From NCBI RefSeq assembly GCF_002002735.1, contig NZ_MUNY01000034.1, positions 1 to 64,000 of the forward strand: a stretch of DNA of 64,000 nucleotides, given 5' to 3'. This document shows positions 35,300 through 46,500 of this stretch, piece by piece. The position numbers were made by a program, and so were the translations under genes. The notes under the pieces are model-generated. The model had not been told where the DNA came from, ran no database searches, and saw only the letters and a program-made list of their open reading frames with translations. Source of the stretch: Algoriphagus sp. A40 (GTDB lineage: Bacteria > Bacteroidota > Bacteroidia > Cytophagales > Cyclobacteriaceae). How positions within the stretch are numbered: position 1 is the stretch's first letter; each line of letters opens with the position of its first letter.

Positions 35300-35827
35300 T
35301 TAATTGTACTCAACTGCGATATTGAATGTTCCAGTATAAGCACCGGCAACTTGACCCGCAAGTGCAGGAAAAGATCCACCTACCCAAAGGGAATAAGCTC
35401 CAGCAGCTAAAGTTACTGTAGTCCCAGAAGGTACCAGTGTAGCGGTGGTTTGTTCGGCGACGGTTTCAGCTCCAACTACTTCTGGTGTCATGATTATCTC
35501 GTTAGCCGCACCATCTATCAGGATAACGGTAGGATCATAATTCACAGTCACCTCCGAATCAGCCCCACCTAGGTCAAATCTGGCCACATTAGTTGTTGAA
35601 CCGGTATTCACATTGCTTGTCCCATTCGCATCCAATTCAACGGCACCTGGAGTAGTGGAAGAAATATTACCGAAGGCAATTTCATTTTGTGTTCCATCCA
35701 ATTCGATGGTCAATTCAAACAAAACGGTTGCGGAAGCTGGCGCCGATGAGGTTATCTGTGCATTGGCAGCATATCCCAAGCCCATCACCAACGTAAGGGA
35801 TAGCATAGATTTAATTAGTGTTTTCAT
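35300..35827 (-). CDS. DUF4402-like secreted subunit (pilin-like)
   Basis: A small secreted beta-rich protein of 175 residues with signal peptide ending ANAQ near residue 24. The pattern SAPASATVLFELTIELDGTQ, then IAFGNIS, then LAAGAYSLWVGGSFPALAGQ and the final strand GAYTGTFNIAVEYN matches DUF4402 proteins, which have an immunoglobulin-like pilin shape. The composition (high Ala, Thr, Gly, no Cys in the mature chain) suits a surface fibre subunit. It has its own 149-base upstream gap, so it may be expressed more strongly than the minor subunits upstream. The chaperone gene follows after 52 bases. Confidence 0.7.
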   Translation of the reverse strand: MKTLIKSMLSLTLVMGLGYAANAQITSSAPASATVLFELTIELDGTQNEIAFGNISSTTPGAVELDANGTSNVNTGSTTNVARFDLGGADSEVTVNYDPTVILIDGAANEIIMTPEVVGAETVAEQTTATLVPSGTTVTLAAGAYSLWVGGSFPALAGQVAGAYTGTFNIAVEYN

Positions 35828-35976
35828 TTTTTGTTTGTTTAAGTAATTGATAATTAAATAGTAATAAAAATTTGTTGATTGAAATGAATAGCCTTGACCA
35901 TCCTGGATGATATTGGCGCGGGTTCTTACTTGTTTTTCATAGGCCTTTTTTATGGTTAAGAAAGTTAAAACATCGT

Positions 35977-36423
35977 TTATGGGTATTCAATTTTTACTGT
36001 TATTCCTCTTACTATTGGCAGTCCCAGCCAAGCCTGATAATAAGCCGGCCTTGGATCGGCATTCCGGATCAGCTTCGGTGGGTTAATCATCTGAAGTTCC
36101 TGGATTCCTTCCCGGAGTTTATTGGCGTTTTCATAACTGGAGGTTCCGTCATTCAGGAAAAATGCCTCCAATTGGGGTTCAATTTCCACCTCAGGAAAGT
36201 CCAGATCCAGCAGGAAACTCAGATTTTCCTGAGCTAGGATTTCTATCCAAACCATGGCTTTGTTGTTTTCCCAGGTTCCACCGCTCATCGGGTCCACTAC
36301 CTGAGAAGGATAGCTGACTCCGGCAGGGATTTCCAGTCTGAAACTGACAGCCTGGCCCTTTGCCAAGGCAGAGATCAGGCAAAGCCCGAGAATCAGGACG
36401 ATATGTCTATATCCCTTAGTCAT
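35977..36423 (-). CDS. Small secreted beta-rich protein (minor subunit candidate)
   Basis: A 148-residue protein starting at the ATG at 36423 (MTKGYRHIVLILGLCLISAL), which gives a signal peptide ending ALAKGQ. This start overlaps the upstream stop by 8 bases; a start at 36474 would overlap 59 bases and put extra residues before the signal. The mature part has alternating strands and ends YYQAWLGLPIVRGITVKIEY, similar in outline to the ends of the neighbouring pilin-like proteins but without the GxY turn. I know no family for it. Its place in the coupled gene series suggests a tip, adaptor or anchor subunit. Confidence 0.6.
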   Translation of the reverse strand: MTKGYRHIVLILGLCLISALAKGQAVSFRLEIPAGVSYPSQVVDPMSGGTWENNKAMVWIEILAQENLSFLLDLDFPEVEIEPQLEAFFLNDGTSSYENANKLREGIQELQMINPPKLIRNADPRPAYYQAWLGLPIVRGITVKIEYP

Positions 36424-37051
36424 TGCTCGTGAAAAAGACATTGATGGTAATATCTCCGGAATACAATCCTGCATTTACCCCGCCTACAGGACCTAAGTTT
36501 CCATAGACAAACAGCCAAGCAGTGGCCTTGGGCCGCACATAATCTCCCGAAACAGGGGTCGGTGGAGGTCCCGGTGCACCGGAATTTCGCCGGTTTACCG
36601 GGAACGTGACATTAAAGAAACCCGCCGGCAACTGGACAGCTCCGGTTTTGGCGGTGGCTTCGTCCCCGGCCAGTAAATTATTATAGGCAATTCCGATCTG
36701 AAAGGGGATTGTTTCGTCTGGGTCTGTACCCGCTCCATCCAGCCTCAGGACCTGCGGGGCATCTACTTCCACAGTCAAATCATATCCTTCCGGGGCCTGA
36801 ATCTGAAAGGCCACGGCCTGAGCATCAAGGAGGTTAATGGAAACAGTGGGACTGTTGGACGTGATGATGGCCTGTTTCTGGTTGAAATTCAGGATGGGAC
36901 TCGCGATCTGGGAGGTGATGGTGATTTCATCGCTGCCGGTCCAGGTACTGAAATTGATACGCTGCGCAAAACTGTTTTCTGGACATAGCATGACAATCAG
37001 CAACCCAAGCAGGCTGAAGGTCTTTAAGCGATATGTGAAATCAATTTGCAT
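36416..37051 (-). CDS. Pilin-like secreted protein, DUF4402-related
   Basis: A secreted protein of 211 residues with signal peptide ending NSFAQ near residue 30. The beta-rich body ends ATAWLFVYGNLGPVGGVNAG then LYSGDITINVFF, the same closing layout as the DUF4402-like subunit at 35300 (a strand, a Gly-rich turn, GxYxG, a final strand). A proline-rich turn (APGPPPTPVSG) lies near residue 165. Its ATG shares one base with the stop of the upstream gene (TGATG), which points to coupled translation. It is probably a minor fibre subunit. Confidence 0.6.
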   Translation of the reverse strand: MQIDFTYRLKTFSLLGLLIVMLCPENSFAQRINFSTWTGSDEITITSQIASPILNFNQKQAIITSNSPTVSINLLDAQAVAFQIQAPEGYDLTVEVDAPQVLRLDGAGTDPDETIPFQIGIAYNNLLAGDEATAKTGAVQLPAGFFNVTFPVNRRNSGAPGPPPTPVSGDYVRPKATAWLFVYGNLGPVGGVNAGLYSGDITINVFFTSND

Positions 37052-37569
37052 CAGATGTATTCCATTTCAATGATAAATTCAGACAGATAAACTCCCGGTG
37101 TCGCCTTACTTAAATCCAGGTTTGCACCCAGCCAGATAAAGAAAACGCCATCCTCACTCAGCCGGAAGTTGCCTTCACCCACATCCAGTAGTGTACTCTG
37201 AAACTGGGCGTCGATTTCAGCACCGCTGACCAGATACTGAGCTAGCACTTCACCCATCTGTTCAGTCTGTTCCTTAAGGACTTCATTTTGCAAGAAAGTG
37301 ATTCTGACCCTCGCCCCGGGATTCCCATTGATGCGGAACATGCCAGCAAAACTGCTCGTGATAGGGGAGACGTTTACCGTATTGTCAATCACCACAGGAT
37401 TGATCAGATCCAGATTTCTGATGGTTAACATCTGCAAATTGTCAGTCACAGTGGCTGTGGCTCTGACTGAAAATTCGGCCTTACGGGTATCCCTGATTTC
37501 CTGGGCAAAAAGGTTCCCACTCCCAATCAGGGACAAAAGAAAGAGGAAAAGGGATAGTATCTTTTGCAT
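37051..37569 (-). CDS. Pilin-like secreted protein directly coupled to the giant adhesin
   Basis: A secreted protein of 172 residues with signal peptide MQKILSLFLFLLSLIGSGNL ending near FAQ. The body RKAEFSVRATATVTDNLQML and the final GVFFIWLGANLDLSKATPGV then YLSEFIIEMEYI follow the DUF4402/pilin layout. I start at the ATG at 37569, whose first base is the last base of the adhesin stop codon (TGATG), rather than the longer frame from 37665. This one-base overlap implies that ribosomes finishing the 3163-residue adhesin begin this protein. It may be the adaptor between fibre and adhesin, which is inference. Confidence 0.6.
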   Translation of the reverse strand: MQKILSLFLFLLSLIGSGNLFAQEIRDTRKAEFSVRATATVTDNLQMLTIRNLDLINPVVIDNTVNVSPITSSFAGMFRINGNPGARVRITFLQNEVLKEQTEQMGEVLAQYLVSGAEIDAQFQSTLLDVGEGNFRLSEDGVFFIWLGANLDLSKATPGVYLSEFIIEMEYI

Positions 37570-40500
37570 CAGTTTTTGATCAGTTTTTGGGTGAATTGTC
37601 CGGAAGTAGTGGAAAGACGGATGACATACATGCCGTTTGGCAAATCGATGGCTGATGGAATCCATTCCAGTTCCTGAATTCCGGCTTCATATTCCTGGGC
37701 AGGGAAGCTCCCCACTTCCTGGCCAATTAAGTTGTAAATGTGGACGGATGCATTTTCGGCCACAGGCAGATAGAATCTGATTTTAGTCTGCTGGCTAAAC
37801 GGATTCGGCACAGGTGCGAAAAGCTTTGGAAAGTCCGGTAAGTACTCTACTCGGTCATCAGGGAATGCACCGATGTAGATAGTGAAAGGGCGCTGAGGTT
37901 TTTCTGAAGCGACAGTTCGAGCATTGACTTCACCACTTTCGAAAGGAGATCGGAAGATGATTGCTTTGGGAGCTGCAAACTCACCAACTGACTTTCTGGC
38001 ACCGGCTGCCGGCATTTCAGGGCCTTTGAAACTGAAGGAGTGCATCGTCTCCTTTTTCATGTCAATGGCCTTTTGGGAGATATGATCCATCAGGACGATA
38101 CTGACATCTGTCGGCCATTCGGCAGGGATTTTCCAATCCATCAGGTAGTTGCCGGCTATTGCCTGTCCGCCTTTTGAAGCAGCGAGGTGGAGAGGAATGA
38201 CTTTTTCTTCTTGACCCAATTCTGGTTGATTGTTGATGACCAATGGGCTTTGGGTTTTGATCGAACCGTAGGAATAGAGCAATAGCCAATCTTCGCCCAA
38301 AGATTCAAGTTGATAGGCGTCTTTAGGATCCTCCCCAAGTTTGCCATCTGGCTCAAAGGAAATATAGGATCGGGCTTCCAATCCCTCTCCGGCCACATTC
38401 ATTTCAAGAATAGGTGGAGAATTTTCCAGTTTTCTTCCAAAGAAATCTGTGTTGACCAGCGATTTGGCCCCGTTGCCGGATAAGTTCAAGGCAGGACTGG
38501 CGGCATTGGCTTTCACCCAGAATGCCTGATAAGGTGCGATTCTTCCGCTTCCCAAATCTCCCGTGGTTCCATTCCAGGTGAGGAATGCCCCTGTAGCCGG
38601 ATCCCATACATATATGGATGAGTCTATATTGGTTTTGGTCCAGCCGCTGGCTGAGTGGAAATCAAGCGTACTGGCGGTCGGGTTGGCGATCAGGTTAAAG
38701 CCTTCATCGGACTGATTGACTTCGATCAGCGTATCTGCTTGAGCAACGAGATTGGTATCTCTTGCAGTGAAAGTGACCCCGAAATCAAAGATTCCAGAAG
38801 CAAGATTGACCTCGCTGCCAGTGATTGTGATGGTCTTGGGAAGGACATCGGTGTAGTTGCCTCCTCCGGGTTTGGTGTCCCCGTTGAAAACATAGAAGTA
38901 ATGTCCTCTACCCGCCGGAACTGCATCGCCAAGGTTGGCAGGCTGTCTCCAGCCCTGAAGGGTAGTTCCCTTGTCTGTTTCATCCCACCAGAGAAGATTG
39001 GGTTGAAGAGTTGGATTGGTTGATCCTGGGAATCCTTGGGTTTCAAAGGTGTTTAGCAAGGTAGAATAGGTGCTGGCAATTGGGGTCCCCATCATTCTCC
39101 AGCCTTTTGTTCCGGTGAAAGTCTGCCTTACTTCCAGGCTTGGGTTGGAGCTGCCCCGATTGACATAGATCGATCCCGGTTCCAAAATCAGTTTGCCGCT
39201 GCCTGTGGTCACAGAACCCGTGGAAGTGATTTCCATGACCTTATCTGGATTAAGGGTCAGGGAATTGGCACCACTTAGCACGACAGCAGTGGAAACTGGA
39301 GTAATATTTCCAGTGACGCTTAGGGTAGCATTGATGGTCTTGGTGCCGGTACCTGTAAAAGAGATATTGGCAAAATTTCCAGCACCGATAGCCGCATTAG
39401 GTGTCCCGGTGAAATCCACCAAGCTGGTAGCCTCCGAAGTAAATGTGCCGGAATTGGCCCAGTTCCCATGTACGGATAAGGTATAATTACCAGTTATCTC
39501 CAGACTGGCCCCGGTTTGAATGGTGATGTTTTTGGCCACGGCACCATTGGCATTGATGACAGGCTGATTTGGTGCTGTGGAAACGATCAGCACGTCGGTG
39601 GTTGCTGTTGGAACTCCTCCACACCAATTGGCCGGATCAAACCAATCGGAACTTACTGTTCCTACCCAGAATCCGGCGACACATGAACCAGTCGCTACAT
39701 CGAGGATTCCGATATCGGTTGTCCCAAAATAGGGAGTAAACTTAAACATTGCGGAGGAGGCACTACTTCCGAAGCTGCCGAGTGGTTGTGCGATTCCCCC
39801 TAAAATCAGACTATTGGCAGAATGGTTTACGGTACCCAGTCTGGCGAGTGCCGTTCCGCTGATTCTCATTTCCTGATTGACGGTGGTGGAGGCCGTAAAA
39901 GTTTTATCTCCTGAACCCGCCAACTGCAATTGGTGGTAGGTCACTCCTGCCAGGCTTTGCGGGCCGGATTGATCGAAGATCATGGTGCTCGTTCCGGCAT
40001 TAAATGTTCCGGAACTGGTAAAGTCCCCTCTGACAGTGATGGCGACAGCTCCGACAGAAAAGCTGCATCCACTGCCAATTTCAAGATTTTCACCAATAAA
40101 AAGTGTTGGACCGAGATATAGCGGATTGATTGCCGATGCTGAAACTGATCCGCTCAGCACTAGGTTTCCGGAAATGGATGCCGTGCTGGTTTGCATGGTT
40201 TTGGCACCGGTACCGGATAAGAATAGGTTACAATAATTAGACTTGTTGACCGTCTGTGCGCCTCCATCGTAAATGACTGTATTGGGACAGTTGGTCGAGG
40301 CATCGAGGTTGTCGATCCAGGAATTCCCACTGAGGTACAGGAAGGAGTTACTTCCTTGAGTCAGCAATCCGGTTCCATACAGATCAGTGATAACACGCAT
40401 TGTTCCCGTGTTGGTGTAGGTGCCGTTGAAGAATACAGTAGGAAAGATAGAGGTGCTGCTGCCGCCGATTGTTTTGTCAGGACCTATGAAGGTAAAGACT

Positions 40501-43500
40501 GAGGTATTGGCCGTGAAGGTTCCATTGTTTGTCCAGTTTCCGCCAACGATATGGTAGAATGTTTGGTCTCCTCCATCAAAGTTGCCAGTGATGAGCACGT
40601 CTCCGTTGATGGTTAGGTAGCCATTGGTAGATTTTGTGCCTGTACCGCTGATTGTGACATTTGCAAAGGTTTCTGAATAGGAAAAGTTAGCGATAGTTGC
40701 ATCAGAGGAACCGGTGAAATCGACCGTGCTATTTGGATCGGGGGTGAAGATTCCATCTCTAGACCAATTTCCATGTACGGAAAGAGTATTGGAGCCCAAA
40801 ATCGTCAGATTTGCCCCTGACTGTATCGTAATGTTTTTGGCCACAGCCCCATTGGCAATGATGAATGGTTGATTTGGAGCAGAGGGAACGATATCCACAT
40901 CGGTGGTGGCAGTTGGAATTCCTCCGCACCAATTGTCAGGATCAAACCAATCCGAGCTTATTGTTCCTTGCCAATCTCCCACTGTACATAAACCAACTAC
41001 AACATTGAGGATTCCAGTATCGGTTGTACCAAAGTACTGAGGGAGTTTGTATTCAGCCGCTGAAGCTGTGGATCCAAAGCTGGCATCAGGTTGCCCTTGG
41101 TTCTGGAGTATCAAAGTTTCAGCAGAGTGGGTGATCCCATTGCCTAATCTGGCAACTGCTGTACCATCCATTATGAATGTTCCGGTAATGGTGACTTGTC
41201 CGGAGAAAGTTTTTTCCCCACTTCCCTGTAGGATTAAGATATCAAAATCAATCCCTGGGATACCTTGAGTGCCTGTTCCGGAGAAAATGACTTGGGATTC
41301 CGTAGTACTGATAGTTCCTCCTGTAGCTTTTGAAAAGTCACCCGATATAAGTTCGATACTTCCACCCTCTGAGAATGGGTCAATTGTGGTTGTTCCCGAG
41401 GTATTGAGGACGCGAAGGGTATTATAATTTCCATAGACAACACGCTGCCCCCCAGTCGCCGATGTGTAGTTTACCTCAAAGGACCAATCAATGCCTCGTG
41501 GGATTGGAGGATTTGAAAGGTTTGCTGTTTTAAGAAGGCCAGTTCCTGCTGTTGTCAGGTTGGAATTGGTCAATGTGAAAGTCGCAAGATCGAAGCTTCG
41601 ATCTGCAGGAATAGTCAATACTCCGGAATGGGTAATGTTTGTTGTTGCAGTGAGTTCTTCGGAGGCATCCAAATTCAGTGTGATATTTTGAAGTCCAGAA
41701 CCGGTCGTTTCTGCACTGGTCGTTTTAGAATTCCCCTCATAGATCAAATCATAGAATCCACTGCTTTGGATAGTTCCTGTCAAAGCAGTAGTCGCTCCTG
41801 TATTACCGGCACGAATCAAAGTTGAATTTGTACCCATGGTCAAATTGGTACCTGCAATCAATGTTCCGGAGGTAAGCGTGAGGGTATTGATTGTCGTCAG
41901 ATTGGAATTGATAGTCAGCGTTTCATTTGAGGCCTTGGTCAGGGACATTTGGTAAAAGCTGGTGCTTTCAGTTCCCCCCAAAGTTTGGTTTCCTGTACCC
42001 ATGAAATTGACTTGACCATCACCTGAAAGGAAGGACCCATTGTTGGTCCAGTTCCCATAGACTTCCAAAAAATAGGTTCCTGAAAATCCTGTTGAGGTTC
42101 CTGGGAATGCTAATGAGGCTCCAGGCTCAATGGTCAGGTTTCGAACCACTGCTCCAGCATTTCCAATTATCGGCATATTTAAAGCCAATGCAGAGATCGT
42201 CACGTCGGTGGTAGAAGTAGGGACGCCGTTACACCAGTTGGCAGGGTTGTTCCAATCGTTATCAGCATTTCCCAGCCAAAGTCCCGGGGTACAATTGCTC
42301 CCTGCCACTGTCAGAATTCCTGAATCTAGTGTACCAAATACGGTTGGGATTTTAAACCCCGCAGCAGATGCGGTACTTCCATAACTCCCTGAGGGCTGGC
42401 TTTGTGTATCAAAATTTAGTAATGCTGCAGTGTGGTTGGCAGAGCCCAACCTTGCAATAGCCGGACTCAAAATGGTCAAGATTCCGGAAGTGCTTGAGGC
42501 GCCTGCTAAGGATTTATTTCCACTGCCTGCCAAAATCAAATTGTCGAATGCCAGGCCTGGTACGCTTTGATCTTCTATATCGCTGAATCTTACAGTTGAT
42601 CCAGTAGCCACAATTGTCCCTGAAGCAATAAAGTCACCGGAGAGAATCTCGATTTCACCTCCATCACTTATTGGTGCCAAAGTCGTAGTTCCGGATGTAT
42701 TGGTGACAGAGAGCCCATTGTAGGTGCCGTAAACTACCTTTTGCCCGCCTGTGGGGTTGGAATAGGCAACTTGAAATGAAAAATACTTTCCGGCTGGCAG
42801 GGGACTTGGCCCGATATGCTGGGTGGTCAATATCCCTTGGCCTAAAGTGAGCAAGGTAGGATTGACCAATGCAAAGCCACCCATTGCCAGCGTATTATCG
42901 GTTTGGATAGATAGCAATCCACTATGGGTAATAGTGGCTGTTACGGTAAGTGTATTGCCTGGATTCAGATCAATGGTGATATTTCGAAGTCCAAGTCCAC
43001 TAAGTTCTGCCCCGGCATTCTTGGAATCTCTCAAATAGAGCACATCGTAGGCATTGGTACCTTGTAGTACTCCTGTGATTGAGGTAGGAGTAATGGCCGT
43101 TCCTTGACGCAAAATACGGGAGTTTACCCCCATCGTCAAATTGGAGCCGGCAGTTAGAGTACCATGAGTTAGGGTAAGGAAATTCCCTATTTCCGTGGCA
43201 CCGGACAGGGTAACTGTGGCACCGTTGATTACGGAAATATTATAGAAGCTAGATGCGCCATTTATATTCGAAGGGCCCACGCCAAATTCAAATGTGCTTT
43301 CCTCAGGCAGGAAAAATCCCAGATTGGAGAAATTTCCATTGATGGAATGGGTGAATGCACCTGCTGCGAAATTTCCACCCGCTGGGATACTCAAATTTCC
43401 GGTAAGGGTATGAGGGCCTGAAGCAGTTTTGAAGCCAGTGCCTGAATAGGTGACATTGTGAAAATTGCTGGCTCCCATCAGGGCGTTGAAGTCGGGGCCG

Positions 43501-46500
43501 TCCCCGACAAAATCCACTGTTGAGGTGCCAGGCACAAAAGTTCCGTCCTTGTTCCAGAACCCACCCACACTCAATGTGAATGCACCGGATATCGTCAGGG
43601 TAGCTCCTGTGCCGATTTCTAAATTCCTTGTAATTGCTCCATTTGCGCCGATGATAGGCTGATTGGGAGCTGTGGACGGGATAAATACGTCTGTTGTTAG
43701 GGTAGGCACCCCTCCGCACCAGTTGGCCGGGTTAAACCAATCTGAGGAAACTGTTCCAAGCCATTCTCCAATGGTACAGGCAGCAGCAACATTGATTACA
43801 CCGATTCCTGTTGTCCCAAAGTACTGACTGAGTTTATTCGTGGCTGGGGAGGCAGTGCTTCCGTAGGTTCCTGGAGATTGCAAAGCTCCATTCAAGGTAA
43901 GAGTTTCAACGATCCGGTTGATATCTCCCAATTTGGCTACTGCTGTTCCTTGTATTGACAAAGAGCCTGAAATCGTGGTCCCCGTACCAAACGTTTTGTC
44001 TCCGGTTCCAGCCAATGTAACATTGGCAAATCCTATTCCCGGGAGGTTTTGCGCAGCATTTGCGTCAAAAACTACCGTAGACCCCGTGGTCGTATAGGTT
44101 TGGCTCCCGGAGACGGTAAACTGTCCCGAAGAAATTCTGATTGGGCCTTCAGTGGTTTGGGCTAGGGTAATTTCACCAGTAGTACCTGCCAAGTCTAGCC
44201 CGTTGTAAGTTCCGTAGATGACTTTGCCAAAACTGCTGTATCGCACTGGAAAAGTCCAGGTGATTCCAGGGGGTATAGGGTCAAGTGAAGTATTGCCGGT
44301 TATCAAAAGGCCAGTGCCACTTGTTGTTATTCCCGGTTTACCGAGTGTAAATGCTCCCATGTTTAGCGTATTTCCGCTTGGGACCGTAAGCATTCCCGAC
44401 ATACTGATGTTCGTACTGCCACTCAAAGTGGTTGCTGCAGTCATCCCTAAAGTAATATTTCGGAGCCCTGACCCTGAAAGCTCTGCGCCGGTAGTTTTCG
44501 AAGATCCTTGGTAGCTAACATCATAAACATTGCTTCCCTGGATCGCGCCTGTCACTCCGCTTGCCGATGTTCCGTTTCGGATAAATTGTGAATTGGGACC
44601 CATGGTCAGGTAAATATCAAAGGCTAGGATGCCTTCGGTAGCAGTCAGGGTATTAGTCAGGAGCGTGGGAGTCAATATGCTCACACCCGAGGGGTTATTG
44701 GTGACTAGGTTGTAAAATGTTATAAGGGGCTCCGTAGCGGTGATTGTCTGCGCAGTGGTACCAATCATGGAGACGGTACTTGTTCCTTGGGTATAAGGTC
44801 CGTTTTGAACCCAATTGCCTTGTATGGAATGAGAAAAACTGCCGCCAGTCAGATTGTTGGTAATGGTCAGGTTTCCAGTAGCACTCAGGTTTCCGGTGGC
44901 AGTTTTGATTCCAGCTCCGCTAAAAATCAAGTTGTTGAAATTGCTCGCGCCAATAGATCCGGCGGTAGTTCCATTGAAATCAACTGTGGAGCCTGTTGCA
45001 ATAAAAGTTCCTGCTTTAGTCCAGTTGCCTCCGACGGTGTGAGTGAAGGCACCTGCTGTAAAGTTGCCGGGGATAGTTACATTTCCGGTAACAGTTAGAG
45101 GCCCACTCGCCGTTTTTGTTCCCGAACCGGTAAAACTCAAGTTGTTGAAGTTGGAGGTTCCGATTGTGGCTGGTCCGGTTCCTGCAAATTCAATTGTGGA
45201 ACCTGCGGCAATGAATGTGCCTTCCCGGGTCCAGTTCCCAGATACTTGATATGTAAAAGCTCCCGGAGTGAAGTTGCTTCCGGAATTGATCAGGACATTT
45301 CCTCCCACTGAGAATCCAGCCACCCCTAAGGCCACAACTGAGCCTGAAATTGTAAAATCACCGCAGATAGAGGAGGTGCCAGAAGAAAAAGTTTTGATAC
45401 CAACGCCACTGAGGATCAATATGCCATAGTTTTGACCTGCAATTGTTTGATTCACATTCGAATTGTACTCCACAATACTGGTACAGGGGATGGAATAGGT
45501 TGAGTAATTTGCTGGAAAATTGGATGCTCCGCCCACGGTCAACTTCAATCCTGCCCCAAGGCTGAAAGTACCCCCGACGGTAGATCGGGACAGGCTGAAA
45601 GTGCCTAGATTAAGATTGCCCTGATTGACCAGTAAATTTCCGCCCACAGTCACATTCCGTTCCCAGAGGATGGTATTGTTTCCCGAGGGCCCTGTGTTTT
45701 CAATGCGGATCGTATTCGCAGAAGTCGGAAATAGCGGATTGCTGTTTTGATTGGTGGAGCCGTTAAAGATGTAATTGGCTCCGGCATTGTAGGTTCTGGT
45801 CCCTGTACTTCTTACATGACCTGTGGGGCCTGTTGTGGCAATTCCATTGGCTGATCGGATACCAAGGATAGCTCCGGAGTTTATCGTAAAAGTACCAGCT
45901 CCCCGAAATTCAGTCGATCCAGATTCGGTCTGGACAAATGAATTAGCAGTAATAGTCCAATTGATGGTGTTCAAAACACTGCCATCTGAAATAAAATTTT
46001 GGACAGGGCCTCCACCATTTAGGATTATATTACCTGAAGCATTGGCTGTTTCGGTGATAATGCCTCCGGTCTGCTCAAAATTACCGGCTACCTGAATTGT
46101 GCCAATTCTGTTGTTTTGATTGGAGAGGGTAAGAATTCCTTCGGTTTGAGTGTAATTGCCTAAAACGTTTAATGTCCGGTTACTATTCCCATTAGCAATT
46201 GCAAAATTTCCACTGGTCAAGTTAAAATTTCCCGAAATGGTATAGGCATTATTGGATTGGTTGAACGATCCTCCAGGTCCATTTTCAACAGTCAAATTCC
46301 CTGCTATACTTGTGGGATTGAAGGAAATGTTTACGCCTAGAAACTGATTATTCAATATTACATTTCCAAATGCTTGGTTGAATCCGGTGGTATTGGTAGT
46401 GGTAATTCCAGTCACCCTAATTGTAGAGGATGCATTCCAAGAGGCAAGAGGGATGTTGGTTCCATTTCTGGCGTGGTGGTATTCAGAGTTGGGGCCAAAG

